Shown here: piece after piece, positions 49,225 to 58,708 of the stretch
Position numbering within the stretch: the stretch's first letter is position 1
Layout of the letters: each line of letters starts with the position of its first letter
Source: Sulfurirhabdus autotrophica
GTDB taxonomy: Bacteria > Pseudomonadota > Gammaproteobacteria > Burkholderiales > SMCO01
NCBI RefSeq assembly: GCF_004346685.1
Contig: NZ_SMCO01000013.1
Span: forward strand, 43,684 to 107,683
Direction of reading: 5' to 3'
DNA length: 64,000 nt
Translations under genes and position numbers: made by a program
The notes under the pieces: model-generated
What the model saw: only the letters and a program-made list of their open reading frames with translations
Told to the model about the DNA's origin: nothing
The model's database searches: none

Positions 49225-49500
49225 ATGTGGCAAGTTGCTAAAAACGCCTCACTCCATTTCCATTCCTGGAACGACGAGTTCGTTGTCTACAATAGCGCTT
49301 CAGGTGATACACATCTGCTTGGCATGCTTGCGGCGCAGTCTGTGATAAGATTGCAAGATGCCCCATCCAACATTTCTGATTTATTAGATACAATTTCGCA
49401 ATTATTGCAAATCCAGCCTGACGATGAACTGAAAGAAATGATTGAAAAGACACTCATCGACTTAAGTTGCCTTGGCATAGTTGAAAATATTACACATTGA
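49225..49500 (+). CDS. PqqD-like protein of HPr-rel-A type
   Basis: A 91-residue protein of the PqqD/RRE (RiPP recognition element) type: a beta-strand start (LHFHSWNDEFVVYNSASGDTH), then LLGMLAAQSVIRL and a helical end. PqqD-like domains bind leader peptides and present them to modifying enzymes. No signal peptide is present. It starts 48 bases after the Tat-signal gene with no clear ribosome site and its stop overlaps the kinase start by four bases. Confidence 0.78.
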   Translation: MWQVAKNASLHFHSWNDEFVVYNSASGDTHLLGMLAAQSVIRLQDAPSNISDLLDTISQLLQIQPDDELKEMIEKTLIDLSCLGIVENITH

Positions 49501-50411
49501 ATGTCTCTGATTTAAACCATTCTGAACTCCGGTCTTTACTTAAAAGCACCGGACTAACCCTTCAAACCGGTCCATTCATCACCCATATACAATCGTCCAT
49601 TTCCAGCGTTTCGGAAAATATTGCGCTACTTTACGCTGACCATGCATTGGCAGAAGATAACGGTTTTGCGGATTTTCATGTTCAATTGGCTCCCCCTGGT
49701 AATTTAAGACACTGGTTCCGCCCACAGGTATTATTTTCTTTCGATAATCGCATCCCTTTTAAGCCACTCCCCCTTGACCAGGCTTTTCCCATGCTTGAAT
49801 GGGGGATGAACTGGTGCGTATCGGGGCATTCCCATCAATATCTGATTCTGCACGCCGCGGTACTTGAAATGCAGGGACGGGCTGTCATCCTTCCAGCTCC
49901 GCCTGGCTCCGGAAAAAGCACTTTGTGCGCGGCTTTAGCTAATCGTGGATGGCGTTTACTTTCAGATGAATTAACTTTGATCAGTAAAGCGGGTGGCGCT
50001 TTGGTCCCCTTATGCAGACCAGTGAGCCTCAAAAATCAGTCCATCCAGGTTATACGGAATTTTGAACCCACAGCGGTGTTAAGCCGTGCGGTTCGGGATA
50101 CGGTAAAGGGAACAGTTGCTCATATGAAACCACCCGCTACCAGTGTTGCTCAAAGCCAATTGACGGCAATGCCCGCTTGGATTGTTTTTCCCAAGTATCA
50201 GGCTGGGGCAGAAACACAATTGGCGATGCAACCCAAATCCCGCGCTTTCATGCAGATGATAGAAAACGCCTTCAACTACAGCTTGTTGGGCGCACAGGGC
50301 TTTCACATGATGACTGACCTTATCGACCGGTGTGATTGCTACGACTTCACTTATAGCAATCTGGACGAAGCCATAGCTGTTTTTGCAGATCTGACGCCTC
50401 CAGCTATATGA
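49497..50411 (+). CDS. HprK-related kinase A
   Basis: A 304-residue protein whose centre holds an HprK-like P-loop: LHAAVLEMQGRAVILPAPP, then GSGKST (residues 134-142 overall), followed by RLLSDELTLI. HPr kinase/phosphorylases use this fold to phosphorylate protein serine; the related group A proteins occur with PqqD-like partners, their target unproven. The start is a TTG overlapping the PqqD-like stop (TTGA). No membrane segment. It overlaps the next gene by four bases (ATGA). Confidence 0.83.
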   Translation: MNVSDLNHSELRSLLKSTGLTLQTGPFITHIQSSISSVSENIALLYADHALAEDNGFADFHVQLAPPGNLRHWFRPQVLFSFDNRIPFKPLPLDQAFPMLEWGMNWCVSGHSHQYLILHAAVLEMQGRAVILPAPPGSGKSTLCAALANRGWRLLSDELTLISKAGGALVPLCRPVSLKNQSIQVIRNFEPTAVLSRAVRDTVKGTVAHMKPPATSVAQSQLTAMPAWIVFPKYQAGAETQLAMQPKSRAFMQMIENAFNYSLLGAQGFHMMTDLIDRCDCYDFTYSNLDEAIAVFADLTPPAI

Positions 50412-51487
50412 AAGCCGCCAAAACCCTGATCGTCCAAGTGCTGCGCCAGCCTGACAAAATGCAATCAATGAGCATGAAAGAATGGGATCTGCTTATTCGC
50501 CAGTCTAGGCATGCGGACATGCTTGCCCATATCTATGCCTTACTGGAACAAAAAAATTTACTCGCCAGCATCCCCACCAAACCCCTGGCGCACCTTGAAT
50601 CCGCCAATACGGTTGTGAAACGTCATGCGCAAGCTATACGCTGGGAAGTACACAACCTTCGCAAAGCACTTGAGACAGCTGACCTACCCCTTGTATTGTT
50701 GAAAGGTGCAGCGTATCTCATAGCTGAACTGCCACCCGCGCGCGGAAGGATTTTTTCGGACGTTGACATTCTTGTCCCCAAAGCAAAGCTAAATCAGGCA
50801 GAGGCTGCTTTACGCCTTCATGGCTGGGATGCCAGTCACCATGATGCTTATGATCAGCGCTATTATCGCACGTGGATGCACGAACTCCCCCCCATGATGC
50901 ACAATCAGCGCCAGAGTGTGGTGGATTTGCACCATAATATATTGCCGGAGACCGCGCGTTTTCACCCTGATCCAGCTAAATTACTGGAATCCGCCATTTC
51001 AGCGGGAAATACGCCGCAGATAAAGGTCCTTGCGCCTGTCGACATGGTGCTGCATAGCGCCACTCATTTATTTCATGAAGGTGAGCTGGAACATGGCTTA
51101 CGCGATCTTACCGACATGGATAGCCTGTTACGATATTTCAGCAGCATCCCTTCATTTTGGGAAGATCTGGATGCGCGCGCAAAGGAAATGGACCTGGTCC
51201 GCCCCTTATTCTACGCCTTGCACTATTGCAGCGAGATTCTTGAAACGCCTTTATCAGCCACGATCATTCAAAGCATGAAGCGTTTTCAGCCTGCCTGGCC
51301 CTTGGTTAGCATCATGGACGCATTGTATGGGCGAGCACTTTCACCAGTCCACCCTAGCTGTTCAGATTGGTTGACAGGTTTTGCCCGTTGGGCACTCTAC
51401 ATTCGTTCGCACTGGCTGCGCATGCCCGCTGGTTTACTGGCCAGACACTTGTTCCATAAAGCATTTTATTCAAAAAAACCGGAATAA
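50408..51487 (+). CDS. Nucleotidyltransferase family protein (NTP_transf_5 type)
   Basis: A 359-residue protein with the hallmark LVLLKGAAYL near 95-104 and the catalytic pair SDVDILV (Asp118, Asp120), typical of the uncharacterised nucleotidyltransferase group found beside HPr-like kinases. A downstream segment VVDLHHNILPET and VDMVLHSATHLFHEGEL fits the family's C-terminal part. It is soluble. Some relatives in lasso-peptide clusters act on phosphorylated peptides, but activity here is unknown. Last gene of the cassette. Confidence 0.82.
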   Translation: MKAAKTLIVQVLRQPDKMQSMSMKEWDLLIRQSRHADMLAHIYALLEQKNLLASIPTKPLAHLESANTVVKRHAQAIRWEVHNLRKALETADLPLVLLKGAAYLIAELPPARGRIFSDVDILVPKAKLNQAEAALRLHGWDASHHDAYDQRYYRTWMHELPPMMHNQRQSVVDLHHNILPETARFHPDPAKLLESAISAGNTPQIKVLAPVDMVLHSATHLFHEGELEHGLRDLTDMDSLLRYFSSIPSFWEDLDARAKEMDLVRPLFYALHYCSEILETPLSATIIQSMKRFQPAWPLVSIMDALYGRALSPVHPSCSDWLTGFARWALYIRSHWLRMPAGLLARHLFHKAFYSKKPE

Positions 51488-51565
51488 TGCCGTTGCTTGA
51501 CGGGCTACTGCAATTATGTGAAAATAATACTTGAATTTTTTACTAGGTTATTTCAGGATCACACT

Positions 51566-51883
51566 ATGAGCATTCAAGACGTTATTAAAGAACAGGTTAC
51601 AACCCATCCAGTTGTGCTTTACATGAAAGGTACGCCTCAGTTTCCTCAGTGCGGCTTCAGTTCTACTGCTGCGCAAATTCTGAAAGCTTGCGGCGTCGAC
51701 GCCCCTTTTACTGTGGACGTATTATCCAACGCAGATATTCGCCAAGGAATTAAAGAGTTTTCAAACTGGCCTACCATCCCGCAACTTTATGTAAACGGCC
51801 AATTTGTTGGTGGCTCCGATATCATGCGCGAAATGTATGAGAATGGTGAATTAAAGAAAATGATCGACAACTTGCCTCACTAA
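51566..51883 (+). CDS. grxD: Monothiol glutaredoxin, Grx4/GrxD
   Basis: A 105-residue monothiol glutaredoxin from the ATG at 51566 (MSIQDVIKEQV) behind CAGGAT; the longer reading upstream has no support. The active site CGFS is in PQFPQCGFSSTA near residue 30, and the glutathione-binding WPTIPQLYVNGQFVGGSDI is complete. These proteins carry a glutathione-ligated [2Fe-2S] cluster for Fe-S delivery. In many betaproteobacteria it follows prmC directly; here 3.4 kb of other genes intervenes. Confidence 0.96.
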   Translation: MSIQDVIKEQVTTHPVVLYMKGTPQFPQCGFSSTAAQILKACGVDAPFTVDVLSNADIRQGIKEFSNWPTIPQLYVNGQFVGGSDIMREMYENGELKKMIDNLPH

Positions 51884-51907
51884 GCGAGTCTTAAAAGTCT
51901 TTCAATT

Positions 51908-51935
51908 AAAAACGGGGTGAAATCACCCCGTTTTT
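51908..51935. terminator. Bidirectional rho-independent terminator after grxD
   Basis: AAAAACGGGGTGA and TCACCCCGTTTTT are perfectly complementary around a two-base gap, with T- and A-runs on both sides. It can end grxD and the convergent GGDEF gene. Confidence 0.92.
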
Positions 51936-51972
51936 AATTTCAGCACTTTCATTAACAAACCCAATTCCAACC

Positions 51973-53658
51973 CTATTTTTTTTCCGATTTTCTCGCCATT
52001 ACCACACGATTACGCCCGCCCCGCTTAGCCTCATAGAGCGCCTTATCTGCCGCATTACTGATTTCAGGCGCATTAGAAAACCCTGGAAATTCTGCCAGAC
52101 CGCAACTGAATGTGACTGAAAAGTTTTCACCCCCACTTTCCGAATATTGTGCAATTTGTTCAAAAGCCTTGCGAATATTATCCAGCGCTGTAAATGCACT
52201 TGGCCCATCCGTATCCCTCAGGACAACAGCAAACTCCTCTCCACCATAGCGTCCAATAATATCGGTTTTACGCAGCCGTTGCTGCAAGAGTCGTGACAAA
52301 CTCTTAATCACCCTGTCCCCAGTGGCATGTCCATAAGTATCATTCACTTTTTTGAAAAAATCGATATCAATCATCGCAAAAACCAGCATTGATTTTTGCC
52401 TCTCCGCGCGCATGATTTCAACATCCAGTTCTTCCTTGGTCTTGGTATGATTTAATAATCCAGTCAAACTGTCTCGTACCATAAATGTACGTAAAGTACG
52501 GTAACGCTGCACCTTGGAAGTCACTGCGGAAATCAGATGATCAGCCTGAATCGGTTTGGTCAGAAAGTCATCTGCACCAAACTGCATTGCTTCCAATTGT
52601 TTATCCATATTGGTTTCTGCTGACAGGAAAACGATGGGCGTGCTGACCAGAGACTCTTGCTGACGTATGATTTTAGCCAGTTCCATCCCGCTGCATCCGG
52701 GCATATACATATCCAATAAAATCAGCTCCGGGGTAAAGTCACTGATCGCGTCGAGCATTTTAAACGGATCCGTAACCACAAGGGTTTCCATGCCAGCAGA
52801 TTGTAGCGTCAAGGCATAAAAGGAAGCTAACGAAGGAGAATCATCCACAATCAACACCTTAAAAGCTTCAGGCAAGACTTCGCTTGTCAGACTGTCCAGC
52901 TTGTCGATTAACACGCCTATATCAACCGGTTTCGTAAAGTAAGCTGCCGCCCCTGCGCGGACAGCGGACAAGCGCGCATTGAGATCGCCGCGACTCGAAA
53001 GAAAAATAACGGGAATAACGGCTTTTATTTCGTCAGAAAGACCAATTACTGCCAAGGGGCCGGCTATAGCCCCCTCAGGAAACACCACATCCATGATAAT
53101 GACCATGGGCGTCTTCTCTGCTACTGCAGCGGTTAATAACATTGTATCGTGCAACACTTTCACCGAATAACCAAAATGACCCAGTTGCAGTTCAATGTTT
53201 CGCGCCTGGTCAGCATCATCTTCCACTAACAGCACATATCCTTTTTCTTTCTTGACTGGTGCCACTGGATTTGAAGTCTCTGTCTCACCCGACTTGTCTG
53301 AATGCTGTGGCGACTCTGCATCAGGTCGATCTGCGGCCAGCATTACGTCATGCCATTGCGCGTTAATGCGTTTTTTTATTTCCTCTGTAATTTGCTCTGC
53401 ATTTTTGACGTTTTCTGAGATCGTTGTTTCAAGTATTCTTGCCATCTCACTAAGTGCTGTCAGACCAAAAGTTGCTCCGGACCCCGTCAGACTATGCACA
53501 AGTCGGTACAGCGTCTGCACTGAATCTGCGTCTAGTTTCTCAGCATGTTGCAACGATTCCCACATGGCACTAATCTCTGCAAGCTTTACCGGAAGATGCT
53601 GACGATACTGCTCACGCATTTCGCGTAGTACATCATTAATGTTTGAAGGTGTACTCAT
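51973..53658 (-). CDS. Hpt-REC-REC-GGDEF regulator
   Basis: A 561-residue soluble regulator. An N-terminal Hpt domain has the phospho-acceptor His55 in RLVHSLTGSGATFG. Two REC domains follow (about 140-255, with MDVVFPEG, and about 265-380, with LLDMYMPGCSG), then a GGDEF domain (about 390-555) with active-type GGEEF and an I-site RKTD five residues before it. It is the last gene of a four-gene operon and probably receives phosphate from the large hybrid kinase and converts it to c-di-GMP. Confidence 0.92.
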   Translation of the reverse strand: MSTPSNINDVLREMREQYRQHLPVKLAEISAMWESLQHAEKLDADSVQTLYRLVHSLTGSGATFGLTALSEMARILETTISENVKNAEQITEEIKKRINAQWHDVMLAADRPDAESPQHSDKSGETETSNPVAPVKKEKGYVLLVEDDADQARNIELQLGHFGYSVKVLHDTMLLTAAVAEKTPMVIIMDVVFPEGAIAGPLAVIGLSDEIKAVIPVIFLSSRGDLNARLSAVRAGAAAYFTKPVDIGVLIDKLDSLTSEVLPEAFKVLIVDDSPSLASFYALTLQSAGMETLVVTDPFKMLDAISDFTPELILLDMYMPGCSGMELAKIIRQQESLVSTPIVFLSAETNMDKQLEAMQFGADDFLTKPIQADHLISAVTSKVQRYRTLRTFMVRDSLTGLLNHTKTKEELDVEIMRAERQKSMLVFAMIDIDFFKKVNDTYGHATGDRVIKSLSRLLQQRLRKTDIIGRYGGEEFAVVLRDTDGPSAFTALDNIRKAFEQIAQYSESGGENFSVTFSCGLAEFPGFSNAPEISNAADKALYEAKRGGRNRVVMARKSEKK

Positions 53659-53678
53659 TCATAGGCTCCAATTCTGAT

Positions 53679-53843
53679 TCAAACGCTCATACATATATTT
53701 CTTAAATTTGGGTGATATTCGTGCGGATCGAAATGTACTGTTGCGGCCCACTCCCATTTTATTTCACCCAATGTTGAGGGGCGTGCCACTTCGTATTTCT
53801 GCCACATCTCTTTTATGCGAACCAGAAATTGAGGTTTATCCAT
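53679..53843 (-). CDS. Small protein of unknown function, 54 aa
   Basis: An ORF of 54 codons reading MDKPQFLVRIKEMWQKYEVA at its start and ending NICMSV. Its ATG overlaps the 3' end of the response regulator by eight bases and it ends 20 bases before the Hpt-REC-GGDEF start, so it fills the gap between two co-oriented signalling genes. It is rich in aromatic and charged residues (WQKYE, KWEWAATVHFDPHEYHP) with no signal or membrane segment. I recognise no family. Tight overlap supports real translation, but it is short. Confidence 0.5.
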   Translation of the reverse strand: MDKPQFLVRIKEMWQKYEVARPSTLGEIKWEWAATVHFDPHEYHPNLRNICMSV

Positions 53844-54222
53844 TTATACTCTTCCAAATCTTCTTTACCACATCAGCAAGCGTCATCGGGTCGAATGGTT
53901 TTGGAATGACATCAATCGCCCCCAGTCTTGTGTATTCCTGAATTTCCTGAGGCTGCACCTTGGCAGTCATGAAAACCACTGGGGTTTGTCTCAACTCTGG
54001 CAGCTCTCGCATTGCTTTCAGGGTGGTAGGTCCGTCCATTCCCGGCATCATCACATCCAGCAAAATCAGATCTGGAGAAAATGCCAATACACTTTCCAGC
54101 GCCTCTTTTCCCGAACTGCAAACCTGTACTTCAAAACCACCTAAGGCTTCCAATGCCAATTTTGCAACTGCTTGAATATCCGGTTCATCTTCCACATATA
54201 AAATGCGCCTTAATTCGGCCAC
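53836..54222 (-). CDS. Single-domain response regulator
   Basis: A 128-residue stand-alone REC domain: acidic pocket EDEPD near residue 11, phospho-acceptor Asp56 in LLDVMMPGMDG, the Thr in VVFMTAK and the Lys in VIPKPFDP. It has no output domain, so it likely shuttles phosphate or binds a partner protein. It lies between the 1480-residue hybrid kinase (43-base gap) and the small ORF. Confidence 0.94.
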   Translation of the reverse strand: MAELRRILYVEDEPDIQAVAKLALEALGGFEVQVCSSGKEALESVLAFSPDLILLDVMMPGMDGPTTLKAMRELPELRQTPVVFMTAKVQPQEIQEYTRLGAIDVIPKPFDPMTLADVVKKIWKSING

Positions 54223-54265
54223 TGGCTTCTCCTTGAAATTGAAAACGAACTATTTATGCTATTTG

Positions 54266-57200
54266 TCAGTTTTTTACTTTTTGTGTAACCAATTGAGTTA
54301 TTGTATCCAGTAATTCCTGATTGGAAGTGCGTGATTTCACTAATACTGATGCAACTTGGCCAGCCTCTTTTTGCGCTATATTTGCACCAGAAAATATCAT
54401 CACAGGTGTGTGGTGATTCAGTTTTTTCAATAAAGGCATCACCGCCATACCAGAACCATCGGGCAGACCCAAATCCAGCACTATCAGATCATAATGCTTC
54501 TGACACAACTTTTCCGTAGCTTCTGTCAACGTACTTGCATGATCGAACTCAGCAATTTCATGCCCGATAGAGCTGACAATCTGCCTGATATCCGGGTCAT
54601 CTTCAATGTGCAATATAACGGGAATACGGGTTGCATCTTTATTTATCACGAGCTCATTTAACTGCTTGAGCAAATTTGTACGATCAATTGGCTTATCAAG
54701 CCACCCAACCAGCGCATATCCGTCATTAATTTCAGCGCGCCCTTTTTCTGCCTGGGCAGACACAACCACAATGGGTAGGTGAGCAGTTGCTTCTTGCGCA
54801 CGTAACTCTCGGATCAGCGCAATACCATCCTGACCGGGCAAACCGATATCCAGCGTCATTGCATCATAGTGATTTTTCTGCAACAACGCCTTTGCCTGCA
54901 TTGCGTTATGCGCAACATCGCTGGCATATCCCCCTCCGCTTAAAATCAGACCTAACAATACGGCGATATCCTCATCGTCTTCGCATATCAATACACGAAG
55001 TAAATTGCCATGCAACGCATTCTCTATACGGGTTAAGCATATACCCGTCTCACAACTTTCTGGCAGCTCAAAATAGAAAACCGAACCCATCCCCTCTTTC
55101 GTTTCAAACCCGATCTCACCACCCATTTTTTCAACAATCGCTTTGGAAATACTTAACCCCAGACCTGTACCGCCTTTTTGCCGTGTGTCAGATGAATCTG
55201 CCTGAGAGAATTTCTGAAATATGCTGCTTCGGAAAGTTTCAGGTATCCCGGTTCCTTTATCAATCACCATAACCCTGACACCATACTTTCCAGGGCGAAC
55301 AGCAATTTCGACCTGGCTATTCGCTGGAGAAAACTTGGCCGCATTGGAAAGCAGATTAGTCATCACTTGCAACAACCGATCCTGATCCACCTCAACCTTT
55401 ACACCATCCAGTGCGGATGTGATTTTAAACGTCACACCATATGCTTCACCATAGGCACGATTCGCTTCAACTGCATGTTCGATAATGGGCATTAAATCCT
55501 GTCGCTGCAGATCCAAAACCATTTTCCCGGATTCAATTTTTTCAATATCAAGAATATCATTGATCAAACGCACAAGACGTTCACTGTTTTTATAAGCAAT
55601 ATCTATCAGACTTTTTGCTTGTATTGACAACTCACCCGCCACACCACCTGCCACTAACCCTAGTGCTCCCCGAATTGAAGTAAGCGGCGTTCGCAACTCA
55701 TGACTGACAGTAGAGACAAATTCATTTTTCAAGCGATCTACCTTTTTACGTTCTGTGATATCGCGAACTATTGCGATAAACAGACCATGCCCATCTACTT
55801 CCCTAACCAATTGCAAAAATATTTCCACTGGAAAATCACTACCATCCTTGCATCGGTGAACCGTTTCAAAATTAAGCGATTGTTTCTCACCGGATAAAAG
55901 CGGGGCTATCATTTCACGAAATTTTTTCTCAGGTATGAGCGGCTTGATTTGATATGGCGCCATCTGCAAAAGTTCTTCGCTGGTATAACCCATTTTCTCC
56001 ACCGCGCCTTTGTTCAGATAAACAAATCGCAGGGTATCCGGCTCGAACATGAATAGCATATCCAGCGTGTTATCCAGAATATTTTTAAATCGATTCAGGT
56101 TTGCCGTCGCTTGCACGCGTTCGGTAACATCTCTGGAAACACCTACGATCAGACGGTCACCACCGGGAGCGCTTTCCTTTAATCCGCGCAACGAAGTTTC
56201 CATCCAGATATAATGGCCTTCAATGCTGCGTACCTGGCACGTCAAAGTGTCCAGTACGTAATTATCCAGCACCATCATCAGTTTCTGCCTTACCATTTCC
56301 CTGTCATCCGGATGAATCCATTCAAACAGCGATTTGCCTAACATGGCGGAAGATTCATAGCCCAGTAAGGTTGCGCTGGCAGGGGAAACATAGCTTAACG
56401 TGCCATCTGTTGAAAACCGGGAAATCATATCGCTTGAATGCTCCGCCATCATCCGATAGCGTTCCTCACTGTCGCGTAACGCCACCTCAAAGGCTTTACG
56501 TTCAGAAATGTCTGAAGCGATTCCCAGAAATCCGGTTATTTCATTGTTTTCGTCCCGTTGCGCTGTCACTGTGAGCAATACAGGCACATGGCTTCCGTCT
56601 TTGCGCACATAGGTCCATTCATTTTCATCAATTGAACCTTCCCGCGTTTTCGCTACAAATACTTCAAAGCCCGGTTCGATGTTTTGCCCTAATTCCTCGG
56701 ATATGATTTTCGCATGTGCAACCACTTCTTCTGGCAAATGAATGATGGCAGGAGTCGCTTTTCCGATTAGCTCCTCCGCCTTATACCCCAGCATCCTTTC
56801 TGCAGCTGGATTAAACAACAAAATCGTACCATCCAGTGCCGTGGAAATAATGGCATAGCTTGCGCTTTCCAGAATGGCGCGCTGCAAGCGCATGGTTTTC
56901 TGCAATACCTCTTCCGCTTGTTTGCGTTCAGTTACGTCATAAACCACGCCGATTAAACCCGCAAGGGTCCCATCCTCTTGAAAAAATGGTGCCTTGCTGT
57001 ACATGACATAACGTTCGCCCTGGCGCGTTGGAATTGTCGCTTCAAAAGATTGCGGTTTAAGATCATTGAAAAGCTCTGCATCCTTCTGCAGGTGAAAAGC
57101 AGCCACATCGGGATAGTGTTGATAGAGCGCAGAAACCGACTGACCAAGCATATTATCCCTGTCTATGCCAAAAAACTCCTCAAAAGCCCGATTAAATCCA

Positions 57201-58708
57201 AGATAATGCCCAGCCACATCTTTAAAATAGACCGGGGTTGGAATAGTATCCTGAAGTTCGGTAATAAAGCGGACCTGGTCATTCAGCTTCTGCTGTGCCA
57301 GTTTCTGTTCAGTAATATCGCGCACCATGCCGGTAAATTTACGCTGATTACCTGTATGTATTTCACCTACTGACAGATCCATCGGGAAAGAAATACCATT
57401 CTTACGCAACCCGACCATTTCCTGACCGATTCCAGTACTTCTGTTTTCATTAGTACGCAAAAAACGTTCGAAAAATCCCTCACCCTGACTAGAATCCACC
57501 CCAGACATAAGCATATTGAAGTTATTTCCGACCATTTCCTCGGAAGAATAACCAAAAATATTTTGTGCAGCCGCATTGCACGATTCGATAATGCCGTTCT
57601 CACTGACAACAACAATGCCGTCTGCTGCTGTATCCACGACTGAACGGAAACGTTCTTCACTCTCCCTGACAGCGCTGGTCATGGCATTTGCCAGCCCAAA
57701 CGCACGTTCACGGGTACTTAGCAGTGACCATAGCAAAAGCGACAATAACGCAGTAAGCGCCAACCCGGAAATAGCGATTATTTCTGGTGTACCTGTGTCA
57801 ATATCTGATTCAAAAGCTGGCAAGGAGCTAAAGCGCAGCGTCCAGACTTTACCGTTAAACTCTATTTCTCTCGTATCAGTAAAAAGGGAGTGATGATTAC
57901 TCTTTATATCATCACTTTTAAACATCTCCTTACTGGCAGACATATCCAGCCCATCATAGATTTGCAAAGCAACATCCGGCGCAGTTTTCCCCAGCACACC
58001 CTGCATCAGGTCATTCATTCGAAAAGGACTATATACATAGCCCACCAAAGCGGCTCTACGTTGAGTTACGTTGGCGGGGGCAGCACCACGATATACGGGT
58101 AAATACATGAGAAAGCCGTTCTGAACATCACTTTTTGTTTCCTGAAGCAGGATGACTTTTCCGGAAATGGCCGTTTTTCCCGAGTCTCGCGCCATTTCCA
58201 TGGCGGTACGCCGGGTTACTTCCGAAAACATATCATAGCCAAAAGCACGCTGATTACGCGCATCAAATGGTTCAAGATAAATAATGCTGGTATATTCCGT
58301 GCGCGCGCCTGCAGGCTTGACAATATAATCTGGAAAACCTTCACGACGAATCTGTGTAATATGATCAGCTAAATTAGCTGGAGCTATCCACTTCGCAAAC
58401 CCCATACCCTGAATGCCAGGATAGTTTTCATTCAACTGCAAACTATTTACATAATCATGCCACTCTTGCCTGCTGACATCACTGGAAGCATTAAACAAAC
58501 CCACACCACCGCGTAATACTTGCTTGTATGCCAGCATCCGCTCATGAATCGCGGATTTAATCCGTATCATTTTAATCTGAAAGCGATCATTCGCAAGGCT
58601 CATAGCGCTATCACTGGCATAGCGCCAACCAAAATAGGTTGCGGTCAGGCCTATCAGCACAAGCAACCCGACTAGTAATCTTCCAAAATTGTGACGTTTA
58701 CTTTTCAT
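54266..58708 (-). CDS. Hybrid sensor kinase with CHASE sensor, five PAS, HisKA and two REC
   Basis: A 1480-residue membrane kinase. A first helix (about 8-28), a CHASE-type periplasmic domain (GIQGMGFAKW, EPFDARNQRAFGYDM, to about 290) and a second helix near 310-330 are followed by about five PAS domains (345-995), HisKA with His1003 in SHELRTPLTS, an HATPase with an intact G box, and two REC domains (Asp1287 in LDIGLPGQDG; the second with LDLGLPDGSG near 1408). It first autophosphorylates and then can feed the downstream regulator genes. The signal is unknown; CHASE domains often bind small molecules. Confidence 0.94.
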   Translation of the reverse strand: MKSKRHNFGRLLVGLLVLIGLTATYFGWRYASDSAMSLANDRFQIKMIRIKSAIHERMLAYKQVLRGGVGLFNASSDVSRQEWHDYVNSLQLNENYPGIQGMGFAKWIAPANLADHITQIRREGFPDYIVKPAGARTEYTSIIYLEPFDARNQRAFGYDMFSEVTRRTAMEMARDSGKTAISGKVILLQETKSDVQNGFLMYLPVYRGAAPANVTQRRAALVGYVYSPFRMNDLMQGVLGKTAPDVALQIYDGLDMSASKEMFKSDDIKSNHHSLFTDTREIEFNGKVWTLRFSSLPAFESDIDTGTPEIIAISGLALTALLSLLLWSLLSTRERAFGLANAMTSAVRESEERFRSVVDTAADGIVVVSENGIIESCNAAAQNIFGYSSEEMVGNNFNMLMSGVDSSQGEGFFERFLRTNENRSTGIGQEMVGLRKNGISFPMDLSVGEIHTGNQRKFTGMVRDITEQKLAQQKLNDQVRFITELQDTIPTPVYFKDVAGHYLGFNRAFEEFFGIDRDNMLGQSVSALYQHYPDVAAFHLQKDAELFNDLKPQSFEATIPTRQGERYVMYSKAPFFQEDGTLAGLIGVVYDVTERKQAEEVLQKTMRLQRAILESASYAIISTALDGTILLFNPAAERMLGYKAEELIGKATPAIIHLPEEVVAHAKIISEELGQNIEPGFEVFVAKTREGSIDENEWTYVRKDGSHVPVLLTVTAQRDENNEITGFLGIASDISERKAFEVALRDSEERYRMMAEHSSDMISRFSTDGTLSYVSPASATLLGYESSAMLGKSLFEWIHPDDREMVRQKLMMVLDNYVLDTLTCQVRSIEGHYIWMETSLRGLKESAPGGDRLIVGVSRDVTERVQATANLNRFKNILDNTLDMLFMFEPDTLRFVYLNKGAVEKMGYTSEELLQMAPYQIKPLIPEKKFREMIAPLLSGEKQSLNFETVHRCKDGSDFPVEIFLQLVREVDGHGLFIAIVRDITERKKVDRLKNEFVSTVSHELRTPLTSIRGALGLVAGGVAGELSIQAKSLIDIAYKNSERLVRLINDILDIEKIESGKMVLDLQRQDLMPIIEHAVEANRAYGEAYGVTFKITSALDGVKVEVDQDRLLQVMTNLLSNAAKFSPANSQVEIAVRPGKYGVRVMVIDKGTGIPETFRSSIFQKFSQADSSDTRQKGGTGLGLSISKAIVEKMGGEIGFETKEGMGSVFYFELPESCETGICLTRIENALHGNLLRVLICEDDEDIAVLLGLILSGGGYASDVAHNAMQAKALLQKNHYDAMTLDIGLPGQDGIALIRELRAQEATAHLPIVVVSAQAEKGRAEINDGYALVGWLDKPIDRTNLLKQLNELVINKDATRIPVILHIEDDPDIRQIVSSIGHEIAEFDHASTLTEATEKLCQKHYDLIVLDLGLPDGSGMAVMPLLKKLNHHTPVMIFSGANIAQKEAGQVASVLVKSRTSNQELLDTITQLVTQKVKN

